64,000 nt of DNA from Faecalicatena faecalis (GCF_012524165.2 NZ_JABACJ020000022.1:1-64000); one strand, 5' to 3'; counted from the stretch's first letter, positions 1 through 9,189 are shown. Notes: generated by a model not told the origin, from the sequence alone. Program-made: numbers and translations.

Positions 1-145
1 GGGCAGGCTTCCCATGGCATGAAAGAGAAAGTCAGCGCCTTGAGGCGCGGCCTAGTAGGGCGGGCTTAGAGCCCGCGTCCCGAGCCACCCGTTTTACGGG
101 TGGAGGCGACTTTTTAGACTTTAGAAGAGGTGCGTCTTTTTTTAT
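1..145 (+). ncRNA. 3' part of a structured RNA, family not assigned
   Basis: Only the downstream part is in the window. It folds into three perfect hairpins: 35-39 with 44-48, 60-65 with 71-76, and 85-91 with 97-103. A seven-pair long-range helix (27-33 with 108-114, one G-U pair) encloses them, so the whole is a multibranch RNA. A run of seven T at 137-143 follows, and the short stems 104-108 with 133-137 or 116-119 with 134-137 could help terminate. No open reading frame explains the region. I could not match it to RNase P, tmRNA, SRP or 6S RNA. A raiA-type RNA is one candidate to test, but that is a guess. The + strand is chosen because the T run lies at the right-hand end. Confidence 0.5.
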
Positions 146-192
146 ACTCAATGTAACAAATAAAGCAGTGCTTTAAGAGAGGAAGGGAAAGT

Positions 193-1455
193 ATGAGAAA
201 GAAGATTGTAAGTGCACTTTTATGTCTGGCTATGGTAGCAGGCCTGGTGACAGGATGCAGTGGAGGGAATAGTTCCTCTTCATCCGACAACAAGAAGGAT
301 TCCGGTGGAAAAGAAGAGGTAGTTATCTGGGATTACTTTGAAACAGATGCACAGAAAAAAATGATGGAAGATATACTGGAAGGGTTCAACAGCTCCCAGG
401 ATGAGTACGAGGCATCTCATGTATATGTTCCATTTGCAGATTATGAAAAGCAGTTGACACTCGGAATGGCATCCGGTGAGCTGCCAGACCTGGTAATCCT
501 GGACGGATGTGGAATGGCATCCTTCATACAGATGGATCTGTTCGGAGATGTATCAGACGCTGACATTGCATGGGATGAATATCTGGAAGGACCTATGGCA
601 TCTACCATGGCTGACGGCAAGCATTATGGAATTCCATTTGCAACGAACTGTACTGCCTTATTCTACAACAAGGATATGTTTGATGCGGCAGGCATAGAGT
701 ATCCAAATACAGATACTACATGGGAAGAGTTCCGTGAGATGGCAAAAGCGCTGACGAAAGATGGGGTCGCAGGGTTTGGTAACGCAGCGACTGGAACAGA
801 TGAGGGGACATTCCAGTGTCTGCAGTGGTTATATACAGCAGGGGGAGACTACCAGAACATCGGAGACGGAATCGATGCCTACAAGTTAATGCAGGAAATG
901 GTGTCAGAAGGCTCCTGGTCAAAGGACTGCGTAAACTGGACACAATCAGATGTCAACAATAACTTTGTGGCAGGCAACCTGGCTATGCAGCAGAACGGCC
1001 CATGGCAGATTCCTGGAATCGAGAAAGATGCACCGGATTTGAACTATGGTGTAACAGTCCTTCCTAAAAAAGATGCCAATTCAGAACAGGCAACATCCAT
1101 TCTCGGCGGTGAGAACATGGGTGCAGTTAAGAAAGACAACATGGACGGAGCAATTGCATTCATGAAATATTATGATCAGACAGATGTCATGGTAAATGCT
1201 ATGAAAGAGTATGGCTCCTTCCCTCCAAAGACAGAGGCAGCACAGGATTCCTATTGGACAGATGATCCGATTCAGAAAGAATTTATCCAGCAGCTCACAA
1301 CTTCTATCCCGAGAGGACCAAGTGCATCCTGGCCGGAATATTCAGATGCGATTCAGACAGGCTTCCAGGAAGTTATGACTTCCGCTAAGACACCTGAGAA
1401 GGCAGCAGAGGATACCCAGGCAGCAGTAGATAAGGTGAAAGCATCCGAAAAGTAG
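193..1455 (+). CDS. Sugar ABC transporter substrate-binding lipoprotein
   Basis: A 420-residue extracellular solute-binding protein of the SBP_bac_1 (MalE-like) type. It captures a sugar or oligosaccharide outside the membrane and passes it to the two permeases downstream. The first 22 residues are a lipoprotein signal with a positively charged start, a hydrophobic core and the lipobox LVTGC, so Cys22 should be lipidated and anchor the protein. A Ser/Lys/Gly-rich linker follows before the folded domain. Length is normal for the family. The ribosome site GAGAGGAAGGG sits just before the ATG. It is first in an operon with two permeases and a GH127 enzyme, which suggests an arabinose- or rhamnose-containing plant oligosaccharide as substrate (inference). 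No ATPase gene is nearby, so a shared MsmX-type ATPase is expected. Confidence 0.93.
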   Translation: MRKKIVSALLCLAMVAGLVTGCSGGNSSSSSDNKKDSGGKEEVVIWDYFETDAQKKMMEDILEGFNSSQDEYEASHVYVPFADYEKQLTLGMASGELPDLVILDGCGMASFIQMDLFGDVSDADIAWDEYLEGPMASTMADGKHYGIPFATNCTALFYNKDMFDAAGIEYPNTDTTWEEFREMAKALTKDGVAGFGNAATGTDEGTFQCLQWLYTAGGDYQNIGDGIDAYKLMQEMVSEGSWSKDCVNWTQSDVNNNFVAGNLAMQQNGPWQIPGIEKDAPDLNYGVTVLPKKDANSEQATSILGGENMGAVKKDNMDGAIAFMKYYDQTDVMVNAMKEYGSFPPKTEAAQDSYWTDDPIQKEFIQQLTTSIPRGPSASWPEYSDAIQTGFQEVMTSAKTPEKAAEDTQAAVDKVKASEK

Positions 1456-1464
1456 TATCAGAAA

Positions 1465-1492
1465 GGGACAGGCCAACCCCTGTCTCTTTTCT
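1465..1492 (+). terminator. Stem-loop after binding-protein gene (attenuating terminator)
   Basis: GGGACAGG (1465-1472) pairs with CCTGTCTC (1479-1486) across a six-base loop, with one G-U pair, and a T-rich tail follows. It lies between the binding-protein gene and the first permease gene. A partial terminator here would give more binding protein than permease, as is common in such operons. Confidence 0.65.
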
Positions 1493-1568
1493 TTCATAAA
1501 CGGTTGTGGCAGGAAGAAGCCACAGGCGCAGACTTTATTAAACAGAGATTCAGAAAGGATGGGATGAG

Positions 1569-2474
1569 ATGAAAAAGGGGAATGACTCTGGAAGAAGAGC
1601 CGGATTTATCTTTGCGCTCCCTGCAGCACTTTATATGCTGGTATTTGTGGGCTGGCCTATGATACAGAACTTTATCTTGAGCTTTAAGAATGTAGATGTA
1701 TATACATTCTCAGATGCTTCAAAACAGGCGTTTGTAGGATTTGCGAATTATAAAGAGCTGTTCGAAGGAAAAGATGCTATATTGACAGCGGCAATCGGAA
1801 ATACACTGATTTTTACAGTAGCCTCTATTTTCTTCCAGTTTTTTATTGGATTTGGATTGGCACTGCTGTTCAGCAAAAAATTTAAGGGAAGTTCATTCTT
1901 TAGGGGTGTAACTATGATTTCCTGGCTGCTGCCTGTTACGGTCGCAGGGCTTCTGTTCAAGTTTATGTTTGCAAGCAAGGGCGGTATCATTAACCAGATG
2001 TTTATGTCACTTCATCTGATCGATGCCCCTTTAGAGTGGCTGTTAGACCCGAAGCTTGCGATGATTGCGATTGTAGTGGCAAATATCTGGATCGGGATTC
2101 CGTTTAACATGATGCTTCTGATTACGGGACTGACAACGATACCGGAGGAAATCTATGAAAGTTCGAAACTGGATGGGGCAAATAAGTTCCAGACTTTGTT
2201 CCGCATAACAATCCCGATGATCCGCCCGGCAATCATGTCTGTGCTGACACTTGGATTTGTCTATACATTCAAGGTATTCGACCTCGTATGGGTCATGACA
2301 AAGGGCGGCCCTGTCAATGCCACAGAGCTGGTATCTACATACGCTTATAAATTATCCTTTGAACAGTTCCAGTTCAGCAAGGGTGCCGCAGCGGCGAATA
2401 TACTGTTCCTGATATTGTTCGTAGTAGGGATTTTCTATATTAAATTGATTAATGATGAGGAAGAGGTGATGTAA
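1569..2474 (+). CDS. Sugar ABC transporter permease, MalF/UgpA type
   Basis: A 301-residue integral membrane protein with about six hydrophobic segments, first of the pair of permeases forming the sugar channel. The cytoplasmic EAA loop, which docks the ATPase, is visible from about residue 193 (EEIYESSKLDGA, then the hydrophobic and proline-containing end of the motif). Length fits the MalF-like family lacking the large periplasmic insert of E. coli MalF. A GGATGGGATGAG stretch lies before the ATG. The gene is followed after one base by the second permease, so translation is probably coupled. Confidence 0.93.
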   Translation: MKKGNDSGRRAGFIFALPAALYMLVFVGWPMIQNFILSFKNVDVYTFSDASKQAFVGFANYKELFEGKDAILTAAIGNTLIFTVASIFFQFFIGFGLALLFSKKFKGSSFFRGVTMISWLLPVTVAGLLFKFMFASKGGIINQMFMSLHLIDAPLEWLLDPKLAMIAIVVANIWIGIPFNMMLLITGLTTIPEEIYESSKLDGANKFQTLFRITIPMIRPAIMSVLTLGFVYTFKVFDLVWVMTKGGPVNATELVSTYAYKLSFEQFQFSKGAAAANILFLILFVVGIFYIKLINDEEEVM

Positions 2475-2475
2475 G

Positions 2476-3306
2476 ATGAAAAATGAGAAAGGAAATTGGA
2501 AGTTTTTTATAATTGGAGCACTTGTTTTTATCATCTTCATTTTCCCATTGTACTGGATGGTCGTCACGGCATTGAAAACACAGGTGGAAATCTTTCAGAT
2601 TCCGACGCCGTTGTGGCCGAAAGATCTTACACTGGATGCGTTTGCGGCACAGTTGTCCGCCTCCAGCGATACACTGCGCGGATTTAAGAACAGCCTCATC
2701 ATCGGATGCGGTGCGACGTTAATTTCAACGATTCTCTCCATCCCGGCGGCTTACGGACTTGCAAGATTTAAGTTCAGCGGCAGGAAAGTACTTATCTTAT
2801 ACTTTCTGATGACCCAGATGCTTCCGTCCACTTTGATTCTGACCTCTTTGTATATCATGTTTTCAAACATGGGGCTGCTCAATACTTACCTGGCACCGAT
2901 TCTGGCAGATGCGACTTTGGGAATCCCATTTAGTATTATCATTCTGAGAACCTATTTCTTGTCCATTCCAAAGGAGCTGGATGAGGCGGCTAAGATTGAC
3001 GGATGTAACAGCATCACTTCCTTTACCAAGGTCATGCTTCCAATCGCAAAGCCGGGTGTCGTGGTAGCAGCGGTATTTTCCTTTGTGTATGCATGGGGAG
3101 ATTTGATTTATGGAATCACATTTATGACAGATCCGAATAAGAGGCCGATTACGTCTAGTATCTATAATTACGTACAGCAGTATCAGACCTTGTGGAATGC
3201 GACAATGGCATTCGGTATCATTGCGATTCTGCCGGTAGTCCTGATTTTCATCTTTATGCAGAAATATATCGTCAGCGGCCTGACAAATGGAGCAGTGAAG
3301 GCATAG
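2476..3306 (+). CDS. Sugar ABC transporter permease, MalG type
   Basis: A 276-residue membrane protein, the second permease subunit of the carbohydrate uptake-1 ABC system. About six membrane segments are visible, and the EAA loop reads KELDEAAKIDGC followed by a conserved Gly/Pro end. The gene starts one base after the upstream permease stop; the ribosome site GAGGTGATG lies inside the end of that gene. The GH127 gene follows after 21 bases, so import and hydrolysis are co-transcribed. Confidence 0.93.
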   Translation: MKNEKGNWKFFIIGALVFIIFIFPLYWMVVTALKTQVEIFQIPTPLWPKDLTLDAFAAQLSASSDTLRGFKNSLIIGCGATLISTILSIPAAYGLARFKFSGRKVLILYFLMTQMLPSTLILTSLYIMFSNMGLLNTYLAPILADATLGIPFSIIILRTYFLSIPKELDEAAKIDGCNSITSFTKVMLPIAKPGVVVAAVFSFVYAWGDLIYGITFMTDPNKRPITSSIYNYVQQYQTLWNATMAFGIIAILPVVLIFIFMQKYIVSGLTNGAVKA

Positions 3307-3327
3307 GCGCAAAGGAGGAGCAGTACA

Positions 3328-5259
3328 ATGAAATTACATTCTGTAAATTTGCAGAAAATCAAGATTACGGATGAGTTTTGGTCAAAACATGTGAACCTGG
3401 TGAAGGACGCGATTATCCCGTACCAGTGGGACGCGATGAATGACAGGATACCGGATGCCGAACCATCCCACTGTCTGGAAAATTTTGCGATTGCTGCGGG
3501 TAGGAAAGAAGGGGAATTTTATGGTGCAGTCTTCCAGGATACGGATATTGCAAAATGGCTGGAAGCGGTAGGGTTTACTCTTGCAGCAAATAAAGATCCT
3601 GAGTTGGAAAAGACGGCGGATGAGGTAATCGACCTGATTGCCGAGGCACAGCAGGAGGACGGATATCTGGACACATATTTTATTGTTAAGGAACCGGAAC
3701 GCAGATGGAAAAATTTATGTGAGGGACATGAACTTTATACGGCCGGACATATGATGGAGGCGGCGGTAGCTTACTATCAGGGGACCGGAAAAAAGAAGTT
3801 CTTAGAGGTGGTGCTGAAACTGGCAGATCTGCTGTGTGATACGTTTGGAACAGAAGAGGGAAAAATTCACGGCTACCCGGGACATCAGGAGGTAGAGATC
3901 GGGCTGATCAAGCTGTATCAGGTGACGGGCGAACAAAAATACCTGAATCTGGCAAAGTATTTTATTGATGCCAGAGGAATCGGGGAAAATTATTTTCTGC
4001 AGGAAATGAGTGCTCCCGATTACAAGAATATTTTTCCTGAATTTGCAGGCTATCAGCCGGCCTATTCCCAGTCTGACAGACCGGTCAGAGAGCAGGAGGC
4101 GGCAGAGGGCCATGCAGTGCGGGCAGTGTATATGTACAGTGCCATGGCAGATCTGGCATACGAATATAAGGATGAAGAACTGATGGAAAGCTGTGAACGG
4201 CTTTGGAAGAATATTGTGCAGAAACAGATGTATATTACGGGGGGGATCGGAGCTTCGGGAATCCTGGAGAGATTCACCACGGACTATGATCTGCCGAATG
4301 ATTGTAATTATGCGGAATCCTGCGCATCTATCGGTCTTGCGATGTTTGGAATCAGAATGGCAAATATTACAAAGGATGCTTCATATATTGATACGGTAGA
4401 AAGAGCCCTTTATAACACCGTGTTAGCGGGAATTGCTTTAGATGGGAAGAGTTTCTTTTATGTAAATCCGCTGGAAGTATGGCCGGATAACTGTATGGAC
4501 CATACCTCAAAAGAGCATGTGAAGCCTGTCAGGCAGAAATGGTTTGGAGTAGCATGCTGTCCTCCGAATATCGCAAGGACACTTGCTTCTCTGGGGCAGT
4601 ATATTTACTCTGTCGGAGAAGAGGCAGTGTATGTTAATCTTTTCGTTTCCAATGAAACAGAAATAGAGATTGGTAGAGAGGAAGTTCATGTTTCCATGGA
4701 AACAAAATTCCCATTTGACAGTCGGATTTGTATTAAGGTGAAAAATGTCCCTGCAGCCGGAATCAAGCTGGCACTTCGGATACCTGCGTATGCCCAGAGT
4801 TATCAGGTCTGCGCTAATGGACAGCAGGTAGAATATCAGGTGGAAAAAGGTTATGCCTACCTGACATTGACAGAGGAGATAGAGGTCACAGTCACATTTG
4901 AGGCACCGGCGAAGTTTGTCCGTGCCAATCCAAATGTACGTGCTGACTGCGGAAAGACGGCCATTGTAAAGGGTCCTTTAGTATACTGTCTGGAAGAGGC
5001 TGACAATGGGAAGAACCTGTCAGAATTATTTATTCCTACAGATCAGAAGATCGAGGAGGTTCAATCCACGCTATTTGGTGGGATCATACAGCTTGTTCTG
5101 AAAGGAAAACGGATGCAGGAGACTGCCTGGAAGGAAGAGGAACTATATGCAGAACATCCTGTCACTCTGTCAGATGTGATACTAAAAGCGGTTCCTTATG
5201 CATATTGGAATAACCGGGGGATGGGAGAGATGACAGTATGGGTAAAAGAACTGATATAA
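3328..5259 (+). CDS. GH127 family glycosidase (beta-L-arabinofuranosidase-like)
   Basis: A 643-residue protein of the DUF1680/GH127 family, whose founding member HypBA1 removes beta-L-arabinofuranose using a zinc-bound cysteine as nucleophile. The known active-site pattern is present with near-identical spacing: Glu314, Glu330, Cys332, and the pair Cys410-Cys411 (HypBA1: Glu322, Glu338, Cys340, Cys417, Cys418). The fold is an (alpha/alpha)6 barrel followed by beta domains. There is no signal peptide, so it acts on imported oligosaccharide in the cytoplasm. The ribosome site AAAGGAGGAG lies 8-10 bases before the ATG. It ends the ABC operon and is followed by a strong terminator. The wider GH127 family also includes an enzyme acting on aceric acid in rhamnogalacturonan-II, so the exact sugar is open. 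Confidence 0.9.
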   Translation: MKLHSVNLQKIKITDEFWSKHVNLVKDAIIPYQWDAMNDRIPDAEPSHCLENFAIAAGRKEGEFYGAVFQDTDIAKWLEAVGFTLAANKDPELEKTADEVIDLIAEAQQEDGYLDTYFIVKEPERRWKNLCEGHELYTAGHMMEAAVAYYQGTGKKKFLEVVLKLADLLCDTFGTEEGKIHGYPGHQEVEIGLIKLYQVTGEQKYLNLAKYFIDARGIGENYFLQEMSAPDYKNIFPEFAGYQPAYSQSDRPVREQEAAEGHAVRAVYMYSAMADLAYEYKDEELMESCERLWKNIVQKQMYITGGIGASGILERFTTDYDLPNDCNYAESCASIGLAMFGIRMANITKDASYIDTVERALYNTVLAGIALDGKSFFYVNPLEVWPDNCMDHTSKEHVKPVRQKWFGVACCPPNIARTLASLGQYIYSVGEEAVYVNLFVSNETEIEIGREEVHVSMETKFPFDSRICIKVKNVPAAGIKLALRIPAYAQSYQVCANGQQVEYQVEKGYAYLTLTEEIEVTVTFEAPAKFVRANPNVRADCGKTAIVKGPLVYCLEEADNGKNLSELFIPTDQKIEEVQSTLFGGIIQLVLKGKRMQETAWKEEELYAEHPVTLSDVILKAVPYAYWNNRGMGEMTVWVKELI

Positions 5260-5351
5260 AAACCAAAGATGCTGCATTATTACTTTGATTTTAAATAAAA
5301 TGTATGACCGGACAACAGTTCCTGAACAGCGAATGGAAATTTAATTGACAG

Positions 5352-5405
5352 TGCCCAGAAGAGTAAGCGAAAGATGATACTATCTGCTGCTTACTCTTCT
5401 GGGCA
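5352..5405. terminator. Bidirectional terminator, perfect 17-bp stem
   Basis: An inverted repeat with 17-base arms (5352-5368 and 5389-5405) and a 20-base loop lies between the convergent GH127 and nrdB genes. T-rich sequence follows on the plus side and A/T-rich sequence on the minus side, so it can stop transcription from both directions. Confidence 0.85.
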
Positions 5406-5416
5406 TATGTTTTATT

Positions 5417-6460
5417 CTACAGATCATCCACCAATGCACTGCTCTTCGCATACGCGGTGCTGCGTGCCTCGAAGAAGTCTGTCTTGATCATGTTTGCATT
5501 GGAATACTGGCTGACCCATTCCATGCTTTCCGGTTCTTTTTCATGTCCCTCATAAATGGGCGCAAGTCCAAGCCCCCTGCATCTAAGGTTCCCAAGATAC
5601 TGGATGTAATCGGTGATCATCTCCCGGTTCAGCCCCTGGACCTCATCCCCGATCACGTAATGTCCCCAGCGGATTTCCTGTTCACACCCTTCGCGGATCA
5701 TCTCTCTGTATTTTTCCTTTTTCTCAAAGGTAAATAATGACGGCTCTTCCTTTTCAAGTTCGTTTAAAATGCTTCGAAACAGCCAGAGGTGAGTGTTCTC
5801 ATCCCGGTTAATATAGCGGATTTCCTGCACAGACCCTGGCATCCGTCGATTTCTGCCGAGATTATAGAAGAACATAAATCCACTGTAGAAATAGATTCCT
5901 TCCAGGATATAATTCGCTACTAAGGTCTGCACCAGCATTTCAGGTGTCTTTTCCTTCTGGAATTCATTGTATAGATTTCCGATAAACTCGTTCCTCTCCA
6001 AAAGGTGGGAATCATCTTTCCATTGATACAGGACCAGATTTCGTTCCTGTGGTTCACAGATCGTATCCAGCATATAACTGTAGCTCTGGCTGTGGACCGC
6101 TTCCTGGAAAGCCTGAATGGACAGACAGAGATTGATTTCATTTGCCGTAATATACTCGCCGATATTGGGCAGGTTGGCAGTCTGGATGCTGTCCAGGAAA
6201 ATCAAAAAGGACAGGATCTTATCATATGCTCTGCGCTCCGCCATAGGAAGGAGCTTATAGTCCTTGATATCTACGGTCAGATTGATTTCCTCGGGCACCC
6301 AGAAATTATTCATTGCCTGGCGGTACCAGCCGCTGACCCAGTTATATTTCATATGGTTAAAATCGTTCAGATTGGTGGTATTTCCTCCGATCATCCTTCT
6401 TTTGGCGGCTTCGGTATCGCCGTTGGGGTTGAATAAAGGCTTCTTTTTTAATTCAGTCAT
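5417..6460 (-). CDS. nrdB: Class I ribonucleotide reductase beta subunit (radical-generating)
   Basis: A 347-residue ferritin-like subunit that houses the di-metal centre and tyrosyl radical used by NrdA to make deoxyribonucleotides. All expected residues are seen: Asp90, Glu120, His123 and the radical Tyr127 (E-x2-H-x3-Y), then Glu187, Glu221 and His224. The start was placed at 6460, not at the far upstream Met of the open frame, because AGGAGA lies about 10 bases before this ATG and homology-like sequence begins here. The 67-residue gap between Glu120 and Glu187 is nearer to the NrdF (Ib) than the classical NrdB spacing, so the subclass is uncertain; no nrdI is adjacent. It follows nrdA by about 96 bases. 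Confidence 0.93.
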   Translation of the reverse strand: MTELKKKPLFNPNGDTEAAKRRMIGGNTTNLNDFNHMKYNWVSGWYRQAMNNFWVPEEINLTVDIKDYKLLPMAERRAYDKILSFLIFLDSIQTANLPNIGEYITANEINLCLSIQAFQEAVHSQSYSYMLDTICEPQERNLVLYQWKDDSHLLERNEFIGNLYNEFQKEKTPEMLVQTLVANYILEGIYFYSGFMFFYNLGRNRRMPGSVQEIRYINRDENTHLWLFRSILNELEKEEPSLFTFEKKEKYREMIREGCEQEIRWGHYVIGDEVQGLNREMITDYIQYLGNLRCRGLGLAPIYEGHEKEPESMEWVSQYSNANMIKTDFFEARSTAYAKSSALVDDL

Positions 6461-6556
6461 TGCACTTTCTCCTGCTATATAAATTTCTTTCGTTTCAAAA
6501 AGTCGGTGGACAATTGAAAAGAGTGAATATGGACTACCAATATCCGCCTTCACTTT

Positions 6557-8800
6557 CTATGAAGAACACACTTCACATTCCTCAACTTCAAGGCTTCTGG
6601 ACCTCACATAGTAAATGGTCTTAACGCCCTCCTCCCATGCCAGAAGGTACAGATTCAGTACACCGCGGAAGGTATACTCATTGGTAATGTACAGATTCAA
6701 GCTCTGCGCTTGGTCAATATGGCGCTGCCTGATTCCGCAGGCGCGCACAGACCAGGTCTGGTCAATCAGATGTGCGTTCTTATAATACCAGAAGTTCTCC
6801 ATGGAAAGCTCGGGCGCAACTCTCGGCATCAGCCCATTTTTCTTTTCTTCCAGGAAGTAGCGGTTCATGATAGGGTCAAGCCCTGCGGTCGTTCCTGCGA
6901 TAATACTGGTACTGCTCGTCGGCGCCACTGCCAGCAGATAACCGTTGCGCAGCCCCTGGGATGCTATCTTTTTAGCAAGCCTGGCCCAGCGGCCCTCCGT
7001 CAGCTCTCTTTGCCGGAAATATTCTCCGGTCTGCCAGTCACTTCCATCAAAATAGTCATAGCTGCCTTTTTCCCCTGCAATATTGCTGCTGGCCTCCACG
7101 GCGGCGTAATGGATATCGGAAAATACTTTTCCGACAAAATCCAGGTGCTCCTGGCTTTCCCAGCGGATACCGCGCTTTGCGAGCATATGGTGGTACCCAC
7201 TGACGCCCAGTCCAATGGGTCTGTATTTCTGATTGTTGACCTTAGCATAAGGCACCGGGAAAAAGTTCAGGTCGATCACATTATCCAGTGCGCGCACCGC
7301 ACTTTCCGTCAGATAAGAAAGCTCCTCGAAATTCTCAACTTGAATATTTCCAAGGCTCAGACTAGCCAGATTACATACAACGAATTCTCCTGGTTTCGTG
7401 ACTGTGACGACAACCGTCTCACCATCGACTGTTTGGACGGTCTGTTCCACCATCTCAATTTCTTTCATATTCTGTGCAATTTCCGTACAAAGATTACTGC
7501 AGTAGATCATGCCCTTGTGCTTGTTCGGATTCGCCCGGTTCACATGGTCTCGGTTGAATACAAAGGGAGTCCCCGTCTCCACGGCGCTGCGGATAATCAG
7601 GCGGAGAATGTCCTTGATAGGAATAATACGTTTCTGAATCCGTTCATCCTGGATACAGTCCAGATATTTTTTCTTCCATTCCTCACCAAAAGAATCCTCC
7701 AGAGCGTATCCTTTTACCGTCAAAATCTCATGAGGGCACATCAGATACCAGTCGCCCTCGATATTGCTTTGTGCCTGTTCCCAAAAATAATCGGGATAAC
7801 ATACCGCTGGAAACACATCATGGGCTTTCATTCGTTCATCCCCGTTATTGGTCCTTAAGTTTAAAAATTCTGGCAGGTCCCGATGCCATACATCCAGATA
7901 AACGGCGATGGCACCCTGACGGACTCCAAGCTGGTCCACTGCCACTGCTGTATCATTTGCCAGGCGGATCCAGCGGATGACGCCTCCGGCAGCTCCTTCG
8001 AATCCCCGGATCGCACTGCCGCTTGCCCTTACCTTTCCGAAATACATGCCCATACCGCCGCCGAACTTGCTGACCTTGGAAAAATTATCGATGCTGCGGT
8101 AGATTCCGTCCAGACTGTCAGGCACAGTGTCGATAAAGCAGGAAGAAAGCTGATGGTAGGGCTTCCTTGCATTGGACAGCGTGGGAGTAGCCATCGTGAC
8201 TTTCAGGGTGCTCATCATATCATAGAAGCGCTTTACCCATCCGCTGCGGTCCGTCTTTTCCTTCATGGCGAGATGCATGGCGATTCCCATGAACATCTCC
8301 TGCGGCGTCTCCAGAGGTTCCCCCTTTCTGCTGCGGATGACATAGCGGTTGAGCAGCAGATCCAGACCTGAATATGGAAAGAGGTCGTTTCGTTCCATGC
8401 AGATCCAGGATTCAAATTTATCAATCTCCTCCTTGGAGTAATTGCCTAAAATATAGTCTCCATACAGGCCAAGATCTGTCAGCCAGCGGATTTTTTCATA
8501 AAAGCTTTTGATACCGAATGCTTCCATGGTGTTTTTTACGGAGAGTTCAAATTGGAGCATTCGGAAACGGGAAGCGATCATCTCCCACTTTGGAGCTTCC
8601 TGGGTAGTCAATTCCATGGCTGCCTTTATCAGAAATTCCAACTTTTCCGTGGCAGAAAGACCGGGTGTCAGGAAACTATGAAAACGGGAATGCAAGATGT
8701 CCATCTTGTATTCCTCCTCAGGAAAATCATGCTGGATCTTTAACAGGACTTCTTGAAGTTTGGGAAGGCCGGGAAATGAAATAGTCTTTGGGTCTGTCAT
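6557..8800 (-). CDS. nrdA: Class I ribonucleotide reductase alpha subunit (catalytic)
   Basis: A 747-residue catalytic subunit that reduces ribonucleoside diphosphates. Active-site features visible are the first redox cysteine in SSCFID, the thiyl cysteine with its acid partner in NLCTEI, the second redox cysteine in FVVCNLAS, and the C-terminal CEVCSS pair that exchanges electrons with thioredoxin-like proteins. An N-terminal ATP-cone is not apparent: the protein opens directly into the helical domain, and NrdB has no cone either. So the usual dATP overall-activity switch may be missing. AGAAAGGTG precedes the ATG. Two NrdR-like boxes lie 160-210 bases upstream, fitting repression by NrdR. 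Confidence 0.95.
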   Translation of the reverse strand: MTDPKTISFPGLPKLQEVLLKIQHDFPEEEYKMDILHSRFHSFLTPGLSATEKLEFLIKAAMELTTQEAPKWEMIASRFRMLQFELSVKNTMEAFGIKSFYEKIRWLTDLGLYGDYILGNYSKEEIDKFESWICMERNDLFPYSGLDLLLNRYVIRSRKGEPLETPQEMFMGIAMHLAMKEKTDRSGWVKRFYDMMSTLKVTMATPTLSNARKPYHQLSSCFIDTVPDSLDGIYRSIDNFSKVSKFGGGMGMYFGKVRASGSAIRGFEGAAGGVIRWIRLANDTAVAVDQLGVRQGAIAVYLDVWHRDLPEFLNLRTNNGDERMKAHDVFPAVCYPDYFWEQAQSNIEGDWYLMCPHEILTVKGYALEDSFGEEWKKKYLDCIQDERIQKRIIPIKDILRLIIRSAVETGTPFVFNRDHVNRANPNKHKGMIYCSNLCTEIAQNMKEIEMVEQTVQTVDGETVVVTVTKPGEFVVCNLASLSLGNIQVENFEELSYLTESAVRALDNVIDLNFFPVPYAKVNNQKYRPIGLGVSGYHHMLAKRGIRWESQEHLDFVGKVFSDIHYAAVEASSNIAGEKGSYDYFDGSDWQTGEYFRQRELTEGRWARLAKKIASQGLRNGYLLAVAPTSSTSIIAGTTAGLDPIMNRYFLEEKKNGLMPRVAPELSMENFWYYKNAHLIDQTWSVRACGIRQRHIDQAQSLNLYITNEYTFRGVLNLYLLAWEEGVKTIYYVRSRSLEVEECEVCSS

Positions 8801-8960
8801 ATTCTATATACACCTTTCTGTTATCAATTTTTCTTATTTTATCATAGAGCACTGATTATAAAATACTTATCATAGAACACAGGGAAGAATTATGGGGGCG
8901 ATTCCTACGGCCCGTGTTCACCGACCAGCGACGGTGTGGATTGTTAATATCTGCTATATC

Positions 8961-8976
8961 ATACAATTTGTAGTGC
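8961..8976. promoter_or_regulatory. NrdR-like box 1
   Basis: The 16-base ATACAATTTGTAGTGC matches 12 of 16 positions of the known NrdR consensus (acaCwAtATaTwGtgt). A minus-strand -10 candidate TATGAT overlaps its edge, fitting repression of nrdAB. The site is paired with a second box at a 31-bp interval. Confidence 0.6.
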
Positions 8977-8991
8977 GATGGAAATATATTA

Positions 8992-9007
8992 ACACAATAT
9001 GTTGATA
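8992..9007. promoter_or_regulatory. NrdR-like box 2
   Basis: The 16-base ACACAATATGTTGATA matches 12 of 16 NrdR consensus positions. It starts 31 bp (three helical turns) from box 1, which is the tandem spacing typical of NrdR operators. The rest of the 8801-9189 gap is A/T-rich apart from a G/C-rich patch at 8890-8940 in which I see no clear element. Confidence 0.6.
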
Positions 9008-9111
9008 TATTCAATAATAACAATTCCACCATCATTTTATCTGGGCGTATAGATGTCTATTTGAATACTAGGATATTTCTCTTTCTATCAAGTAAAAACA
9101 TATTCTGGCTA

Positions 9112-9167
9112 TTCTAACCATAAATATTGACAAGAATGGTTAGAATGGTTAAAATATGGTTAGAATA
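9112..9167 (+). promoter_or_regulatory. Promoter with overlapping TGGTTAGAA repeats (probable operator)
   Basis: A near-ideal sigma-A promoter: TTGACA at 9127-9132, 17-base spacer, TAAAAT at 9150-9155. Three direct TGGTTA copies start at 9137, 9146 and 9157, and one inverted copy (TAACCA) lies at 9115-9120. The repeats fill the spacer and both flanks of the -10, so a protein bound there would block RNA polymerase. Autorepression by the downstream DNA-binding protein is the simplest reading (inference). Confidence 0.75.
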
Positions 9168-9189
9168 ATACAAAAAAGGAGGAGCATTT

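Noticed and set aside
2863..3312. 149-codon minus-strand open frame inside the permease gene
   Set aside because: No ribosome site or domain; the plus-strand permease explains the region.
6710..7858. 382-codon open frame on the plus strand inside nrdA
   Set aside because: It is antisense to a strongly conserved gene, has no ribosome site or recognisable domain, and is explained by codon bias of nrdA.
8880..8940. Riboswitch (for example cobalamin type) in the nrdA leader
   Set aside because: Only a five-pair stem with a GC-rich patch is visible; no conserved riboswitch core was recognised.
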